Shown here in pieces: positions 10,401-18,612 of a stretch of 52,452 nucleotides of DNA. The stretch comes from Oscillospiraceae bacterium (lineage in GTDB: Bacteria; Bacillota; Clostridia; Oscillospirales; Ruminococcaceae): NCBI GenBank assembly GCA_009782265.1, contig WRJM01000002.1, forward strand, positions 1 through 52,452, written 5' to 3'. Each line of letters opens with the position of its first letter. Positions within the stretch are counted from its first letter, which is position 1. The notes under the pieces are model-generated. The model was not told the origin of the DNA. It did not search any database and was given only the letters and a program-made list of their open reading frames with translations. The position numbers and the translations under genes were made by a program.

Positions 10401-11141
10401 GGCAGAACAAACAAACGGGCATACGCTTATTTCGCATTTAAACGCGGAAAAGTTTTAACCGAGATTTCAACCAAAAGGCTGAACGCCGTCCGTGAATTTA
10501 CGCAGTTCGGTTCAGGTTTCAATATCGCTATGCGTGATTTGGAAATACGCGGCGCGGGTTCGATTTTAGGCGCAAGGCAATCGGGGCATTTAAGTTCTGT
10601 CGGGTATGATATGTATATCAGGCTTTTAAATGAAGCGGTTGCGGAAAAGAAAAACGAATCCGGCGCGGAAAAGAGAGATGATACCTCACAGGGGAGAAGC
10701 GATATTGCCACCGTTGGCACAACGGTTGATGTTAAATGTGACGCTTATATCCCTGAAAGTTATATATCAAATGCGGCGCAGAGAATTTCCTGTTATAAGC
10801 GAATCGCAGAAATCGCAAACGCCGACGACGCGCTTGATGTAACCGATGAATTAATTGACCGTTACGGAGAACCGCCCGCGTCGGTCTCCGGATTAATAGA
10901 AGCCGCGGAAGTCCGCAATATGGCGGGCGCGGCGGGGATTCAAGAGATTTTACAGGACGGCGCGGTTTTAAAAATCAAAACCGATAACCCCGATATGGAA
11001 AGCGTAAGCAGAGCGGTTTCCGTTATGGACGGCAGGGTTTCGCTTGATTTTTCGGGTAAAACAGAAATTAACGTAAAATTAATCAAAGGCGAAAATCCGT
11101 TGAAAGCGGCAAGGGTTTTTCTTGATGCTTACAGAAAATAA
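7482..11141 (+). CDS. mfd: Transcription-repair coupling factor Mfd, with in-frame repeat insertions
   Basis: Mfd removes stalled RNA polymerase from damaged DNA and recruits UvrA. The 1219 residues are in family order: UvrB-like N-terminal domains, the RNA-polymerase-interacting domain (GDYVVHQNYGIGIF about 548), then the translocase with Walker A GDVGFGKTE (about 700) and DEEQ box (about 798), and the C-terminal UvrA-contact domain. ATG 7482 follows AAAGGA. Two segments do not belong to the family. Residues about 58-98 are encoded by three copies of the intergenic palindrome (7653-7776), and residues about 510-529 by an inverted pair (9009-9066). Both keep the frame and fall where family members have surface loops or linkers. 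All core motifs are present, so the protein is probably functional. Confidence 0.93.
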   Translation: MNFFRSVAMQIPEYGNLLRNINNNLLSEGGNPLPALVTGLSHVHKAHFLAALALETSVGDALCGVPMNGVRDNIGDALCGVPLKTGELYTGDHTGSPLLVLVETESEALRLCEDINTFTGGNNAAVYPAKDLNFNDFETNSREYEYRRLNILSNIHKNGVKLVLSTPEAAGQFTIPPEILREKMFSIRQGDEIAINTITKKLIETGFSRCELIEGVSQFSVRGSIVDIFSPNNTMPVRIEFWGDTADNIGFFDKETQRRVESVSEVMFAPCSEILYDSAELAGKISLMLKKTRTAEPTEAKQTFLNDIEKLQNNANPKNPDKYLPLVYNRPASLFDYIKPCIILENVNCTESYRGASIRHEEDLKLLFESGALCRGLDKYMLTRGEFKDVLQERTVAYIDTFIRGSGLKLSEILNVRAVQLSSWSGEYKTLTEELRNYIGKGYAIVVFAGTEKAARTLALDLRDDNFPVDFSSDPKKIYAKRAYILAGTIGAGYEYPDAKLVMLSLARIVGADLVSARTDGRTQGSPLHKHKKRRKGEEIRNLTDINAGDYVVHQNYGIGIFEGVTKLTSDEISKDYIKIKYAGTDVLYVPVTQLDFISRYIGNTDSGTLKLNKLHSDAWQKTKAKAKAAASELAEELIALYSKRAKSEGHTFPKDNAEQVEFEEHFSYIETDDQLRCIEEIKADMQVGKPMDRLLCGDVGFGKTEVALRGAFKCVMDGKQCALLCPTTVLAWQHYQTAIKRMDGFPVNIELLSRFRSAREIKQVLEKLKKGIVDLVIGTHRLVQADVEFKNLGLVIIDEEQRFGVNHKEKFKETFTGVDVLTLSATPIPRTLNMAMSGVRDMSVINTPPQDRQPVTTYVIEHDWSVIAQAINKELRRNGQVYYIHNRIETILDCAAQLHELCPEARIGIGHGKLSEDELLEVWRKLLDGEIDILICTTIIETGVDVPNVNTLIIENADHMGLAQLHQLRGRVGRTNKRAYAYFAFKRGKVLTEISTKRLNAVREFTQFGSGFNIAMRDLEIRGAGSILGARQSGHLSSVGYDMYIRLLNEAVAEKKNESGAEKRDDTSQGRSDIATVGTTVDVKCDAYIPESYISNAAQRISCYKRIAEIANADDALDVTDELIDRYGEPPASVSGLIEAAEVRNMAGAAGIQEILQDGAVLKIKTDNPDMESVSRAVSVMDGRVSLDFSGKTEINVKLIKGENPLKAARVFLDAYRK
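7653..7776. repeat. Three palindromic repeats inside mfd
   Basis: Copies lie at 7653-7679 and 7701-7727 (same orientation, 26 of 27 bases identical) and at 7751-7776 (inverse orientation, ending CGCCCCTAC). The first two are read in the same phase (GTA/ATA GGG GAC), giving the peptide GDALCGVP twice. The third gives TGDHTGSPLL. Together they add about 38 residues between two normally adjacent Mfd segments (HFLAALALE and LLVLVETES). Confidence 0.85.
9009..9066. repeat. Inverted pair of palindromic repeats inside mfd
   Basis: A GTAGGGGCAGACC...CTGCCCG unit (9009-9034) and an inverse CGGGCGAACAC...CGCCCCTAC unit (9041-9066) are separated by 6 bases. Together they encode about 20 extra residues between the Mfd N-terminal region and the basic linker KHKKRRKG. 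The forward unit uses the same codon phase as the copies at 7653 and 7701. Confidence 0.85.
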
Positions 11142-11167
11142 AAATTTAAAAAAATTTTAAAAAAGTA

Positions 11168-11215
11168 TTGACAAATAAAACTACATAGTGTAGAATATAA
11201 ACTACAGGGTGTAGT
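11168..11215 (+). promoter_or_regulatory. Sigma-70 promoter overlapped by two dyad operators
   Basis: TTGACA (11168-11173), a 17-base spacer, then TAGAAT (11191-11196). Operator 1, CTACATAGTGTAG (11181-11193), covers the end of the spacer and the start of the -10. Operator 2, ACTACAGGGTGTAGT (11201-11215), covers the likely start site. Both have CTACA/TGTAG arms around a 3-base centre, resembling BlaI/MecI/CopY-type boxes, though the repressor identity is inferred. Repression of the downstream DUF4097 gene is the simplest reading. Confidence 0.7.
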
Positions 11216-11291
11216 TCTAAATAAACGGCATGAAGAATTAATTTAAACAACGCTGTTTGTTTAAGCTAAAAATGAAAAGGAGCGTTTACTT

Positions 11292-12161
11292 ATGAAAAAA
11301 TTATCAGTTATCTTATCCTGCATACTCATCGCATCCGTCTTTTTTGCATTACCGGTGTCATCCGCGGGAAACGAGCCGAAGAATGATTATGATGTTTCAA
11401 AAACATTCGGTGAAAAATATGACTTGATTAAAATCAATGTTGCCTGTTCTCATTTAACGGTGAAAATTTCTCCGGACAATACAACGAGGATTTCTTATAA
11501 AAATAATAATCCTGACAGGGTTGAATTTAAAACAGAAATCAAAGACAACACGCTTATCGTAGAAGAAAAAATCAAGAAAAATACAAACAACCGGAATTTA
11601 AAAATATCTGAAATAAATGTGGAAATTCCGAAAGCGGTTTATAAAAAGATTAATCTTGATACGATAAGCGGGACGGTTATCGCGGATGTTCCGGAAACCG
11701 AAAACCTGTATGTAAACACAATCAGCGGAATAATCACTTTAAACTACAAAGGGAACAACAATCCGGATTATCTGAAAAACACTACCGTAAGCGGCAATGT
11801 TACAGTAAACAATTTTAGCCCTAAAAAATTCGATATTTCATTAACCTCCGGCATTTTAAACGTCAACGGGCTTTCCGGAAGCGGCAGTTTAAAAGTTGTT
11901 TCGGGCACGGCGAATCTTGATTATAAAAAGTGGGACAGCGCGCTCAGTGTTAAAGTTGTAAGCGGAAACGCGAATATAAAAGTTCCCGCCGGAAGCGGCG
12001 CGGATTTAACCCTTTCAAGGATAAGCGGCTCTGTTCAGTATGACATGAACGGTGTTTCCGGTAAATTATCAAAATCCGGTTCGGTTGTTATAAAGGGAAC
12101 AAATATGCAAACCGTTAAAGCAAATATAACCAACGGAAACATCAGCATTAAAACAAAATAA
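11292..12161 (+). CDS. Secreted DUF4097-type beta-repeat protein
   Basis: 289 residues with a Sec signal peptide (basic KK, hydrophobic stretch to about residue 24, SSA-type cleavage). The mature part is made of repeating short beta segments rich in SG and TVSGNV/TSGIL patterns (about 130-285), typical of the DUF4097 putative adhesin/beta-solenoid family. Start ATG 11292 follows AAAAGGAG. The function of the family is not settled; members often sit beside regulators or PspC-like membrane stress genes. Here the gene stands alone behind a tightly controlled-looking promoter. A hairpin at 12180 separates it from the convergent collagen-like gene. Confidence 0.75.
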   Translation: MKKLSVILSCILIASVFFALPVSSAGNEPKNDYDVSKTFGEKYDLIKINVACSHLTVKISPDNTTRISYKNNNPDRVEFKTEIKDNTLIVEEKIKKNTNNRNLKISEINVEIPKAVYKKINLDTISGTVIADVPETENLYVNTISGIITLNYKGNNNPDYLKNTTVSGNVTVNNFSPKKFDISLTSGILNVNGLSGSGSLKVVSGTANLDYKKWDSALSVKVVSGNANIKVPAGSGADLTLSRISGSVQYDMNGVSGKLSKSGSVVIKGTNMQTVKANITNGNISIKTK

Positions 12162-12179
12162 CGGGAAAATCTTATAAAC

Positions 12180-12204
12180 GGGCGGGCTTTTATGCCCGCC
12201 CTTA
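12180..12204. terminator. Bidirectional terminator/palindrome
   Basis: GGGCGGGC-loop-GCCCGCCC lies between two convergent genes, so it can terminate both. Its core resembles the GC-rich palindrome family found between other genes in the window. Confidence 0.6.
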
Positions 12205-12207
12205 CGT

Positions 12208-13098
12208 TTATTCACTGCCCGAATCCGGTGCAATCAAGATTAATGCCTGTGTAAATTTAAACGTCGTGCCGACCGGCAGGTTAGTAAGCTGTGTACTCGG
12301 TCTGAAATAAACGCCGGTTTGGTCAAAACGAATCGGCAAAGAATACACAACGCCCGCCGGTGTTTCAATCCAAAGTGTGCCGATGGTGGTATCGCCCTGA
12401 TAATAAGTTAATTCGGGATACTGCGCGCTTGTGATTAAATAATAAGTCACGCCGTTGACTAAGGTTTGAACATGGTTCAGTGCGCCGATACCCCAGAAAT
12501 TATAGGTATACCCCGAATGAATGACCGCCGCGCCGAGCCCGAGCAAAGCCGCCAGCTCCGAAAAAATTTCGGTTACATCCGACAAATAAATGAATCCCTC
12601 AATGCGCGCAATGATGGTTCTGATTTCGGCAAGTTCATTATAAATCTCCGAAAAATCGCAGTCACATTCCCCCGGCGGTCCGATTGGTCCTTGCGGGCCG
12701 GGCGGTCCTTGCGGACCCTCAGGACCTTCCGGTCCCTCAGGCCCCTCTGGTCCTTCAGGTCCGGGCGGTCCGCCTGCAGGACCCGGTTCACCTTGCGGTC
12801 CTGTTAAACCTATCGGTCCTTCCGGTCCTGTTAAGCCTATCGGACCTTCCGGCCCTGTTAAGCCTATCGGACCTTCCGGCCCTGTTAAGCCTATCGGACC
12901 TTCCGGCCCTGTTAATCCTATCGGACCTTCCGACCCTGTTAAACCCATAAGCCCTTGTTCGCCCTGCGGACCTTGTTCACCACGCGGACCGGGCACACAG
13001 CAAACCGTACCGCAACGGCAACAGCGTCTGCAACAGCCGCAAACACGGCAGGTTATTACGTTTCCGCAGGTACATCTTCTGTTATTGCATGTATTCAT
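12208..13098 (-). CDS. Collagen-like (Gly-X-Y) protein with Cys-rich N-terminus, probable spore surface protein
   Basis: 296 residues in three parts. A Cys-rich leader (about 1-36) carries many CC, CRC and CGC pairs. A collagen-like Gly-X-Y domain (about 37-145) includes six copies of a nine-residue unit, [10 protein letters not shown] roughly 150-residue C-terminal domain follows and could drive trimerisation. The layout recalls BclA-type exosporium glycoproteins of Bacillus and Clostridioides. ATG 13098 is preceded by AAAGGTGA. A second protein with a very similar Cys-rich leader is encoded at 18613-19398. The 27-bp repeats make copy-number variation likely. Spore localisation is inferred from architecture and the spore-forming context, not shown. 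Confidence 0.8.
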   Translation of the reverse strand: MNTCNNRRCTCGNVITCRVCGCCRRCCRCGTVCCVPGPRGEQGPQGEQGLMGLTGSEGPIGLTGPEGPIGLTGPEGPIGLTGPEGPIGLTGPEGPIGLTGPQGEPGPAGGPPGPEGPEGPEGPEGPEGPQGPPGPQGPIGPPGECDCDFSEIYNELAEIRTIIARIEGFIYLSDVTEIFSELAALLGLGAAVIHSGYTYNFWGIGALNHVQTLVNGVTYYLITSAQYPELTYYQGDTTIGTLWIETPAGVVYSLPIRFDQTGVYFRPSTQLTNLPVGTTFKFTQALILIAPDSGSE

Positions 13099-13166
13099 AG
13101 TTTTTCACCTTTATGTATAATTTATTAATCTATTTTATTCAAAATCATTAATAAATGTGAAAATTA

Positions 13167-13194
13167 AAAACTGTGCGTTTCGCACAGTTTTTTT
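13167..13194 (-). terminator. Rho-independent terminator of lgt
   Basis: The stem AAAACTGTGCG/CGCACAGTTTT with a 3-base loop is followed by a U-run on the minus strand, directly after the lgt stop codon. Confidence 0.8.
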
Positions 13195-13205
13195 ATTTTC
13201 ATTTT

Positions 13206-14015
13206 TTATTTAAAAACGGGCTTTTTTAAATAAGGCATTATAAATATTACAACCGAAACAACCACAACCCCTATGCTGATAATCTGCGATGTTGAAATGC
13301 CTTGATATACCCCTCTGACCAAATCGCCGCGATAAAATTCAAGCACGAACCTTTGGATTCCGTACAGCAAGCCGTACAGCGCGATACTCTGCCCTTCGTG
13401 CTTTTTTCTGCGCCCGAGAAGCAAAACAAGCACCGCGATGATTATATTTCCTATGCTTTCAATCACCGGTACGGCAAGCAAGGGTGTTCCTGCGGGTGCG
13501 GCGACAGCCGCGAAAGCGTCTACCCGTTCGGGGTAAATAATCGCAAACGGGTGAGAAGCGTGTACTTCAACGCCGTAACAGCACCCGCCCAATAAACAGC
13601 CTATCCTCCCTAAAGCGTGACCGGCGGGAATCGCCGGAGCTAAACTATCCGCTGTTTTTAAAAAAGGCACTTTAAAACTGCGGCAGTAAATATAAGCCGC
13701 CAATATGCCGCCGATTAGACCGCCGTAAAACACCGTTTCCGCAAAAGTGCTGTTAATAAATTCCCCTAAGGGCATAATTTCATACTTTTCCCAGTTAATG
13801 ATTATATCGGGAAGTGTAATCAGCGGCTTTAAAAGCTTTGCGCCTATAAACACGCCGACAAAAGCCATACAGCCCGCCAGCATGGGGTCAAGGGTTTTTA
13901 TGCGGTTGATTTTGCAGTTCAAAAGCACAACTAAGCTTCCCGCGCCTATACCTAAAAGCACCATGAAGCCGAAAGCGGGGATTTCTCTTCCGAGAATGTG
14001 AAAATAAGGATGCAT
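13206..14015 (-). CDS. lgt: Prolipoprotein diacylglyceryl transferase
   Basis: Transfers diacylglycerol from phosphatidylglycerol to the lipobox Cys of preprolipoproteins in the membrane. About 269 residues with seven hydrophobic helices. Family features seen: FYGGLIGG (about 103), the GHALGRIGCLLGGCCYG segment (about 140-156) corresponding to the Lgt signature region, and a C-terminal RFVLEFYRGD-RG motif. The start is placed at the Met codon at 14015, because GAGG lies 7 bases upstream; the frame opens 8 codons earlier without a site. A substrate in this window is the lipoprotein at 33394-34281. A perfect 36-bp palindrome lies just upstream. Confidence 0.85.
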   Translation of the reverse strand: MHPYFHILGREIPAFGFMVLLGIGAGSLVVLLNCKINRIKTLDPMLAGCMAFVGVFIGAKLLKPLITLPDIIINWEKYEIMPLGEFINSTFAETVFYGGLIGGILAAYIYCRSFKVPFLKTADSLAPAIPAGHALGRIGCLLGGCCYGVEVHASHPFAIIYPERVDAFAAVAAPAGTPLLAVPVIESIGNIIIAVLVLLLGRRKKHEGQSIALYGLLYGIQRFVLEFYRGDLVRGVYQGISTSQIISIGVVVVSVVIFIMPYLKKPVFK

Positions 14016-14030
14016 GAATAATTCCTCAAA

Positions 14031-14066
14031 AATCAACACTATATTTAACTAAATATAGTGTTGATT
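14031..14066. promoter_or_regulatory. 36-bp near-perfect palindrome upstream of lgt
   Basis: Two 17-base arms (AATCAACACTATATTTA and its complement) are separated by 2 bases. It lies between the zinc-ribbon gene and lgt, without a U-run on either strand. It could be an operator or a processing hairpin; its length and symmetry are unusual. Confidence 0.5.
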
Positions 14067-14085
14067 ATGTAATTTTTTAATTTTA

Positions 14086-14538
14086 TTACCACCATACTGA
14101 AGAAGTTGCCGCACCTGTACAAGCAATACAGCTAATGATACAAATAAGACCCCAAGACAATGAGATAATGCTTAAAACTATACCTGCCATAGCCATTCCC
14201 GTGGGCGCGCCGACTTCCGCGTTCTTTTTCTTACCGATTACACCTAAGATAAGACCGATAATACCAACTACGAATCCGCCGCCGTACCAAGCGTTAGCCG
14301 CCGCAAGTATACCTAAAATCATTGACGCAATACTTAAACCGTGACCCGGAGGATTCGGAGGTTTCTGCTGATACATAGGTTGCTGACCGTACATAGGAGG
14401 AGGCATTTGTTGTTGGGGCATTTGCTGTTGATTGAAAGCGGGGGGCGGTGCTTGCTGCGGAGCGAGATTTTCGCCGCAGTATTTGCATTTTGCTGCGCCC
14501 ATTTCTACAGAAGCGCCGCACTGTGGACATTTATTCAT
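14086..14538 (-). CDS. Zinc-ribbon, Pro/Gln-rich, two-helix membrane protein (DUF4190-like)
   Basis: 150 residues: an N-terminal zinc ribbon (CPQC at 4-7, CKYC at 18-21), a Pro/Gln/Met-rich linker (about 28-65), then two hydrophobic hairpin helices (about 70-100 and 112-143) of the DUF4190-like type with a GIxGLILGxIG core. ATG 14538 follows AAGGAGAATTCG. It lies directly after a related Gln/Pro-rich membrane gene and an SPFH gene in the same direction, suggesting a small membrane-organisation set. No enzymatic function is visible. Confidence 0.7.
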   Translation of the reverse strand: MNKCPQCGASVEMGAAKCKYCGENLAPQQAPPPAFNQQQMPQQQMPPPMYGQQPMYQQKPPNPPGHGLSIASMILGILAAANAWYGGGFVVGIIGLILGVIGKKKNAEVGAPTGMAMAGIVLSIISLSWGLICIISCIACTGAATSSVWW

Positions 14539-14581
14539 TCCGAATTCTCCTTTTTTATTTTTTTATTTTTTTGTTTTATTA

Positions 14582-15199
14582 TTATTTCTTGCCGGAAGAA
14601 ATTTTAATAACCGGTATAATGACGCAAAGATACAGGAATAAAACAATGATTTGATATAACATATAATATTTGCCGTACCAAGTGTTTATGCCGATAAAAA
14701 GCCCGCCGAACTGAAACGCTGTATATAATCCCGTTATAAACCAGAGCTGAATCAATGCCGCGGCGTTTGCCATGCGTACAATCAAACTGCTCGACGCCGC
14801 TAACCCTAATATAATACAGCAGTTGACGGACGATGAAATAATCCGGTACAAGCCGTTTTCGTTTTGGTGCAGTTCAATAATGCCGTACAGCACAAACATG
14901 ATAATCCCGATGAACAAAAAAGTCAATATCGTCGTAAGCAGAGGGAAGCCCGGATTCTGTTTCGGTGCTTCTTCCGGTTTTTGATATTTTAACTTGTTCA
15001 TCTGCGCGTTTGTTAAAGGTTGCTGTTGCTGAAGCTGCGTAACCGGCTGCTGATATTGCTGAGGATACTGTTCTTGAGGCTGTTGGTATTGCGGTTGTAC
15101 AGGTTGTTGATATTGTTCCTGAACCGGTTGTTGCGGTTGATATTGCCGGTTTTGCTGATTCGGGTCTTGACCGGAATATTGATTGTTCAAATCGTTCAT
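14582..15199 (-). CDS. Gln/Pro-rich N-terminus, four-helix membrane protein of unknown function
   Basis: 205 residues. The first ~85 are low complexity (QQPVQ, QYQQP repeats) and probably cytoplasmic. The rest holds about four membrane helices. The start is set at ATG 15199, preceded by GGAGGTGA, seven codons after the frame opens. This start overlaps the stop of the SPFH gene as ATGA, so the two are translationally coupled. No family recognised. Cotranscription with the SPFH protein suggests a role at the same membrane domain. Confidence 0.7.
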   Translation of the reverse strand: MNDLNNQYSGQDPNQQNRQYQPQQPVQEQYQQPVQPQYQQPQEQYPQQYQQPVTQLQQQQPLTNAQMNKLKYQKPEEAPKQNPGFPLLTTILTFLFIGIIMFVLYGIIELHQNENGLYRIISSSVNCCIILGLAASSSLIVRMANAAALIQLWFITGLYTAFQFGGLFIGINTWYGKYYMLYQIIVLFLYLCVIIPVIKISSGKK

Positions 15200-16341
15200 A
15201 AAGTCACCTCCGTACCGCATTGGTTGCAGAATTTTGTACCCGGCGCAAGCAAGTTACTGCAATTTTTACACTTAGGCGGTTCAACACTTTTGCCGCAATG
15301 GTTGCAGAATTTTGCACTTTCCGGCACATCAGAATTGCAGTGCGGGCATTTCGTCGTCATCGCTTCCACTTTGGGTTTCGTCAGGTCGTTTCCGCAGTTG
15401 GAGCAGAATTTCACGCCCGCCGCGTTGTTGGTGTTACACCCCGGGCAAATTACGCCGTTCGGGGCGGTGTTTGCCATCACCTGTGACATTTGACCGCCGA
15501 GCGCGGCGCCCGCGCCGAGTCCTACGCCCCCCGCAACGAAAGCACCCGCAATACCGGAGGAATTCCCTGCCGCCGTTTCATAAACGTCGAAAGAGCGGGC
15601 GGTTGCATAGCGTGCGTCGCCGATAAGGTCGAATTCGGCGCGCTTATGAAGCACTGCGTTAATAGCTTCAAAGTCCTCGTCGGGGAAGTTTATGGATTTT
15701 ATGTAGAAATTGGCGACTTCCATGCCGTACTGGTCGAAATTGTGTTCGATTCTTGTGCGCATGGATTCGGAAATTTCGTCAAGGCGGGGCGTAATTTCAA
15801 GCGCGGAAATTTTTTCGTTTACGATAATATCGGCAATTAAAACCTTAATGCGCTGAACAATGACACCTCTGAAATATTCTAAAATATTATCAAATTGTAT
15901 CATTTCCGACGGCTTCATCACGCCGATAAGCTCACGCAGGAAAACACCGTAATCCTTCAATTTCAAGCCCATCTGCCCGAAAGCGCGGATTCTGAGCCGC
16001 GTCGAATATTTTGGGTCGATAATGGAAACAGGGTCGCTTGTACCCCAATGCACATTCAGCCTTGTTACGGTGTTGAGGTAAAATATTTCAGCGGTGAAAG
16101 GCGTTTTTCCGCCGAAAGGTATATTGACTACCCTTTGCAGAATCGGCAGGTTTTGGGTGCTCAGCGTATGCGTGCCGGGGTCGAATATGTCGCAGATTTG
16201 CCCCTTTTTCATAAAGATGACCGCTTGACCTTCGGCAACCACTAATTGTGAGCCCGTAGTCAGGTTTTCGGACGGGTGCTTGTAAATCAGCCAGTCGCGG
16301 GTCGCTAAGCCGTCAAATTTGATTACGTCTATAAGAGCCAT
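15196..16341 (-). CDS. SPFH-domain protein with C-terminal zinc ribbons (YdjI-like)
   Basis: 381 residues. An SPFH/band-7-like domain fills about residues 30-245. A Gly/Ala-rich segment (about 260-285) is followed by three zinc ribbons with paired CxxC motifs (about 296-315, 331-350 and 354-375). This is the architecture of the YdjI family, once annotated as virion core protein. In Bacillus, YdjI binds the PspA-type protein YdjF in membrane stress; that is family knowledge and no PspA homologue is visible here. It heads a three-gene minus-strand set with two low-complexity membrane proteins, and its stop overlaps the next start by ATGA. Confidence 0.85.
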   Translation of the reverse strand: MALIDVIKFDGLATRDWLIYKHPSENLTTGSQLVVAEGQAVIFMKKGQICDIFDPGTHTLSTQNLPILQRVVNIPFGGKTPFTAEIFYLNTVTRLNVHWGTSDPVSIIDPKYSTRLRIRAFGQMGLKLKDYGVFLRELIGVMKPSEMIQFDNILEYFRGVIVQRIKVLIADIIVNEKISALEITPRLDEISESMRTRIEHNFDQYGMEVANFYIKSINFPDEDFEAINAVLHKRAEFDLIGDARYATARSFDVYETAAGNSSGIAGAFVAGGVGLGAGAALGGQMSQVMANTAPNGVICPGCNTNNAAGVKFCSNCGNDLTKPKVEAMTTKCPHCNSDVPESAKFCNHCGKSVEPPKCKNCSNLLAPGTKFCNQCGTEVTL

Positions 16342-16749
16342 TTCATCCCTTCTTTCTGATTATTACTTTTGAAATAAAAGCAGGATTTTTCTCTGTGTTT
16401 TCCCCGTCTACGGCGGGGGAAACACGAAAACAACTATGCTTGCTGTTTAGTGCTGAAGTAATAATAAAACTTATTCAAATGCAGTATATTACACAGTTTA
16501 TAATAAAATGCGAAATTTTACAAGTATAAAAACAACCTTTATTTATACTTTTAAATTCCTAATAAATTTTATCATATATTACTTGTTATGTCAAGGGTAT
16601 ATTGTAGATATTTGTAAAAAACGCACAGATATAATCGTTTTATTTTGGTATTTATTACTTTTATCAACAGATATACGTAGGGGACGCCCTGCGTGGCGTC
16701 CCGTTGCATTATTCGGGACGCCACACAGGGCGTCCCCTACATTTCACGT
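16342..16749. other. Intergenic region with hairpins, no gene seen
   Basis: About 400 AT-rich bases between the convergently placed yyaL stop and the SPFH start. It holds an imperfect GC-rich hairpin (about 16399-16422, CCCCGTC-TA-CGGCGGGGG) and the inverted palindromic-repeat pair at 16677-16740. No reading frame with a ribosome-binding site is seen. Confidence 0.6.
16677..16740. repeat. Inverted pair of palindromic repeats
   Basis: A forward unit GTAGGGGACGCC...GCGTCCCG (16677-16703) and an inverse unit CGGGACGCC...GCGTCCCCTAC (16714-16740) face each other across about 10 bases, ten bases after the yyaL stop. The forward unit is nearly identical to the copies inside mfd. Confidence 0.85.
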
Positions 16750-18573
16750 TTAGCATTTCCCGTCTTTACAGCCCTGAACCGCGTTATTCAGCGCGGTAAT
16801 CAGCGAAAAACTGCATCCGGTCGGATAATGACGTGCGTAAGGCGCAATGAATTGTTCCTGCTTCCGGTACATTTCAAAATAATGCAGTTCCCCCGTTTCG
16901 CGGCGAAACCTGTCAAGCAGCATGAAAGCCGTTGAATTTCCGCTCGGAAGCGCGTTGTCGAACACCTCCTTAGGGCGCGTAATCAACTGCTCATCGTCAT
17001 CCGCGTAAAGATAAAACCCGCCGTTTTCATTATCGAAGAAATGCTCCGTCATAACCGTAATCATTTGCTGTGCTTTGTTAAAATAATTCACGTCGTTTGC
17101 CGCCGAATAGAGTTCAAGCAGTGCCATTGTATAATTCGCATAATCGTCAAGTTTACCGTTTCCGGTTACTTGGCTGACCGCCCGGTTCGGGTTGTCCCGC
17201 CAGCTGACATATAATCTGCCGTTGAATGATAATTTTTCCGCAATAAACTTTTCGCATTTCTGCGCTGCTTCAAGGTATGACTTATCCCCTAAAATTAAAT
17301 AAGCTTTTATTAAAGCAATCATCATCAGCGCGTTCCATGAGGTTAATATTTTATCGTCGGTATGCAGTTTTACGCGCTGTTTTCTGTAATGATATATACG
17401 ATGATTGCAATCGTCAATCAATTTATTATGCGTTTCAAATTCCGCGTTTTTAATTAGGTTCGGAATACTTTTTCCCGTATCTTCAAAGTTTCCGTTTTTG
17501 GTAATGCCGTAATATTCACGCCAGATTTCACTTTCCCGCTCGTTTAAAACACGGTTTGTTTCATCATACGAAAAAGCGTAATATTTGCCTTCAACACCCT
17601 CGCTGTCGGCGTCCTGACCGCAATAAAAGCCGCCGTCATCGTTTGTAAGCTCCGCGAAAACCCACGAAAAAATTTTCTGTGCCGCTGTTTTATAAATTTC
17701 CTTTTTATATAAGGAATATGCTTCAAGATAAGCCCACGCAAGCAAAGCGTTATCGTAAAGCATTTTTTCAAAGTGCGGAATCAGCCATTTTTCATCGGTT
17801 GAATACCGCGAAAAACCGCCCGCGATATGGTCGTGAATTCCGCCGCGGAACATTGCCTTTAATGTTTCCTGCGCCATATTTCCGGCTTGCTCCGAATTCA
17901 TCACGCGGGCGTATTCAAGCAGGAAAAGTAAATTATGCGCGGCGGGGAATTTCGGCGCAGAGCCGAAGCCGCCGTATTTTTTATCAAACGAAGAAGCAAA
18001 AACGTCAACCGCTTCAGCAACCGTATTTTCATCAACAATATCAAACTGAACCCCGCGCTTTGCTTCTCCGCGTGCGGGAATAAAATTTGCGTTTTCCTGC
18101 AAATGCTTGTGTATTTCATCGCCGGTTTGAATCAATCTGCCGCTTTCCTCCCGCCACATATCGCCGGCGCGTTCAATTAAACTTTTCATGGTGTTCTTCG
18201 GAAAGTAAGTGCCTGCAAAGAAGGGTTTCTTTTCGGGCGTCATCAAAATTGAAAGCGGCCAGCCGCCCGAACCGGTCAATGTTTGGCAGGCGGACATATA
18301 AACGCTGTCAACATCGGGGCGTTCCTCGCGGTCAACCTTTACGGAAATAAAATGTTCGTTTAAAAGCGCGGCGACTTCATTGTCTTCAAAGGATTCGCGC
18401 TCCATCACATGACACCAGTGACAGGTTGAATAACCGATTGAAAGGAAAATCGGTTTATTTTCCGTACGCGCTTTTTCAAAGGCTTCTTCACCCCAAGGAA
18501 ACCAGTCCACGGGGTTTTCAGCGTGCGCGTAAAGATAGGGGGATTTTTCATTGATTAATCTGTTTGTTTTCAT
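16750..18573 (-). CDS. yyaL: YyaL-like thioredoxin-domain protein (DUF255 / SSP411 family)
   Basis: 607 residues, somewhat shorter than the usual ~680. The N-terminal DUF255 thioredoxin-like domain starts with the family signature [17 protein letters not shown] (8-24) and has a CHWC motif at 51-54. The rest is an (alpha/alpha)6-barrel-like region with [14 protein letters not shown] and [10 protein letters not shown] motifs typical of the family. Family members are common in bacteria, and a redox or sugar-related function is suspected but not established. The gene stands alone between a Cys-rich protein gene and a repeat pair. Confidence 0.85.
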   Translation of the reverse strand: MKTNRLINEKSPYLYAHAENPVDWFPWGEEAFEKARTENKPIFLSIGYSTCHWCHVMERESFEDNEVAALLNEHFISVKVDREERPDVDSVYMSACQTLTGSGGWPLSILMTPEKKPFFAGTYFPKNTMKSLIERAGDMWREESGRLIQTGDEIHKHLQENANFIPARGEAKRGVQFDIVDENTVAEAVDVFASSFDKKYGGFGSAPKFPAAHNLLFLLEYARVMNSEQAGNMAQETLKAMFRGGIHDHIAGGFSRYSTDEKWLIPHFEKMLYDNALLAWAYLEAYSLYKKEIYKTAAQKIFSWVFAELTNDDGGFYCGQDADSEGVEGKYYAFSYDETNRVLNERESEIWREYYGITKNGNFEDTGKSIPNLIKNAEFETHNKLIDDCNHRIYHYRKQRVKLHTDDKILTSWNALMMIALIKAYLILGDKSYLEAAQKCEKFIAEKLSFNGRLYVSWRDNPNRAVSQVTGNGKLDDYANYTMALLELYSAANDVNYFNKAQQMITVMTEHFFDNENGGFYLYADDDEQLITRPKEVFDNALPSGNSTAFMLLDRFRRETGELHYFEMYRKQEQFIAPYARHYPTGCSFSLITALNNAVQGCKDGKC

Positions 18574-18612
18574 AATTTGATTATTTGCGGAATTAAAAAG
18601 ATTATGCCTTGT

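Noticed and set aside
12573-12950. Long alternative frames across the collagen-like gene
   Set aside because: They result from the 27-bp tandem repeats. The Gly-X-Y frame has the ribosome site and a meaningful protein.
12790-12950. Regular repeats considered as a CRISPR array
   Set aside because: The units are contiguous 27-mers coding GPIGLTGPE with no spacers; this is a protein repeat.
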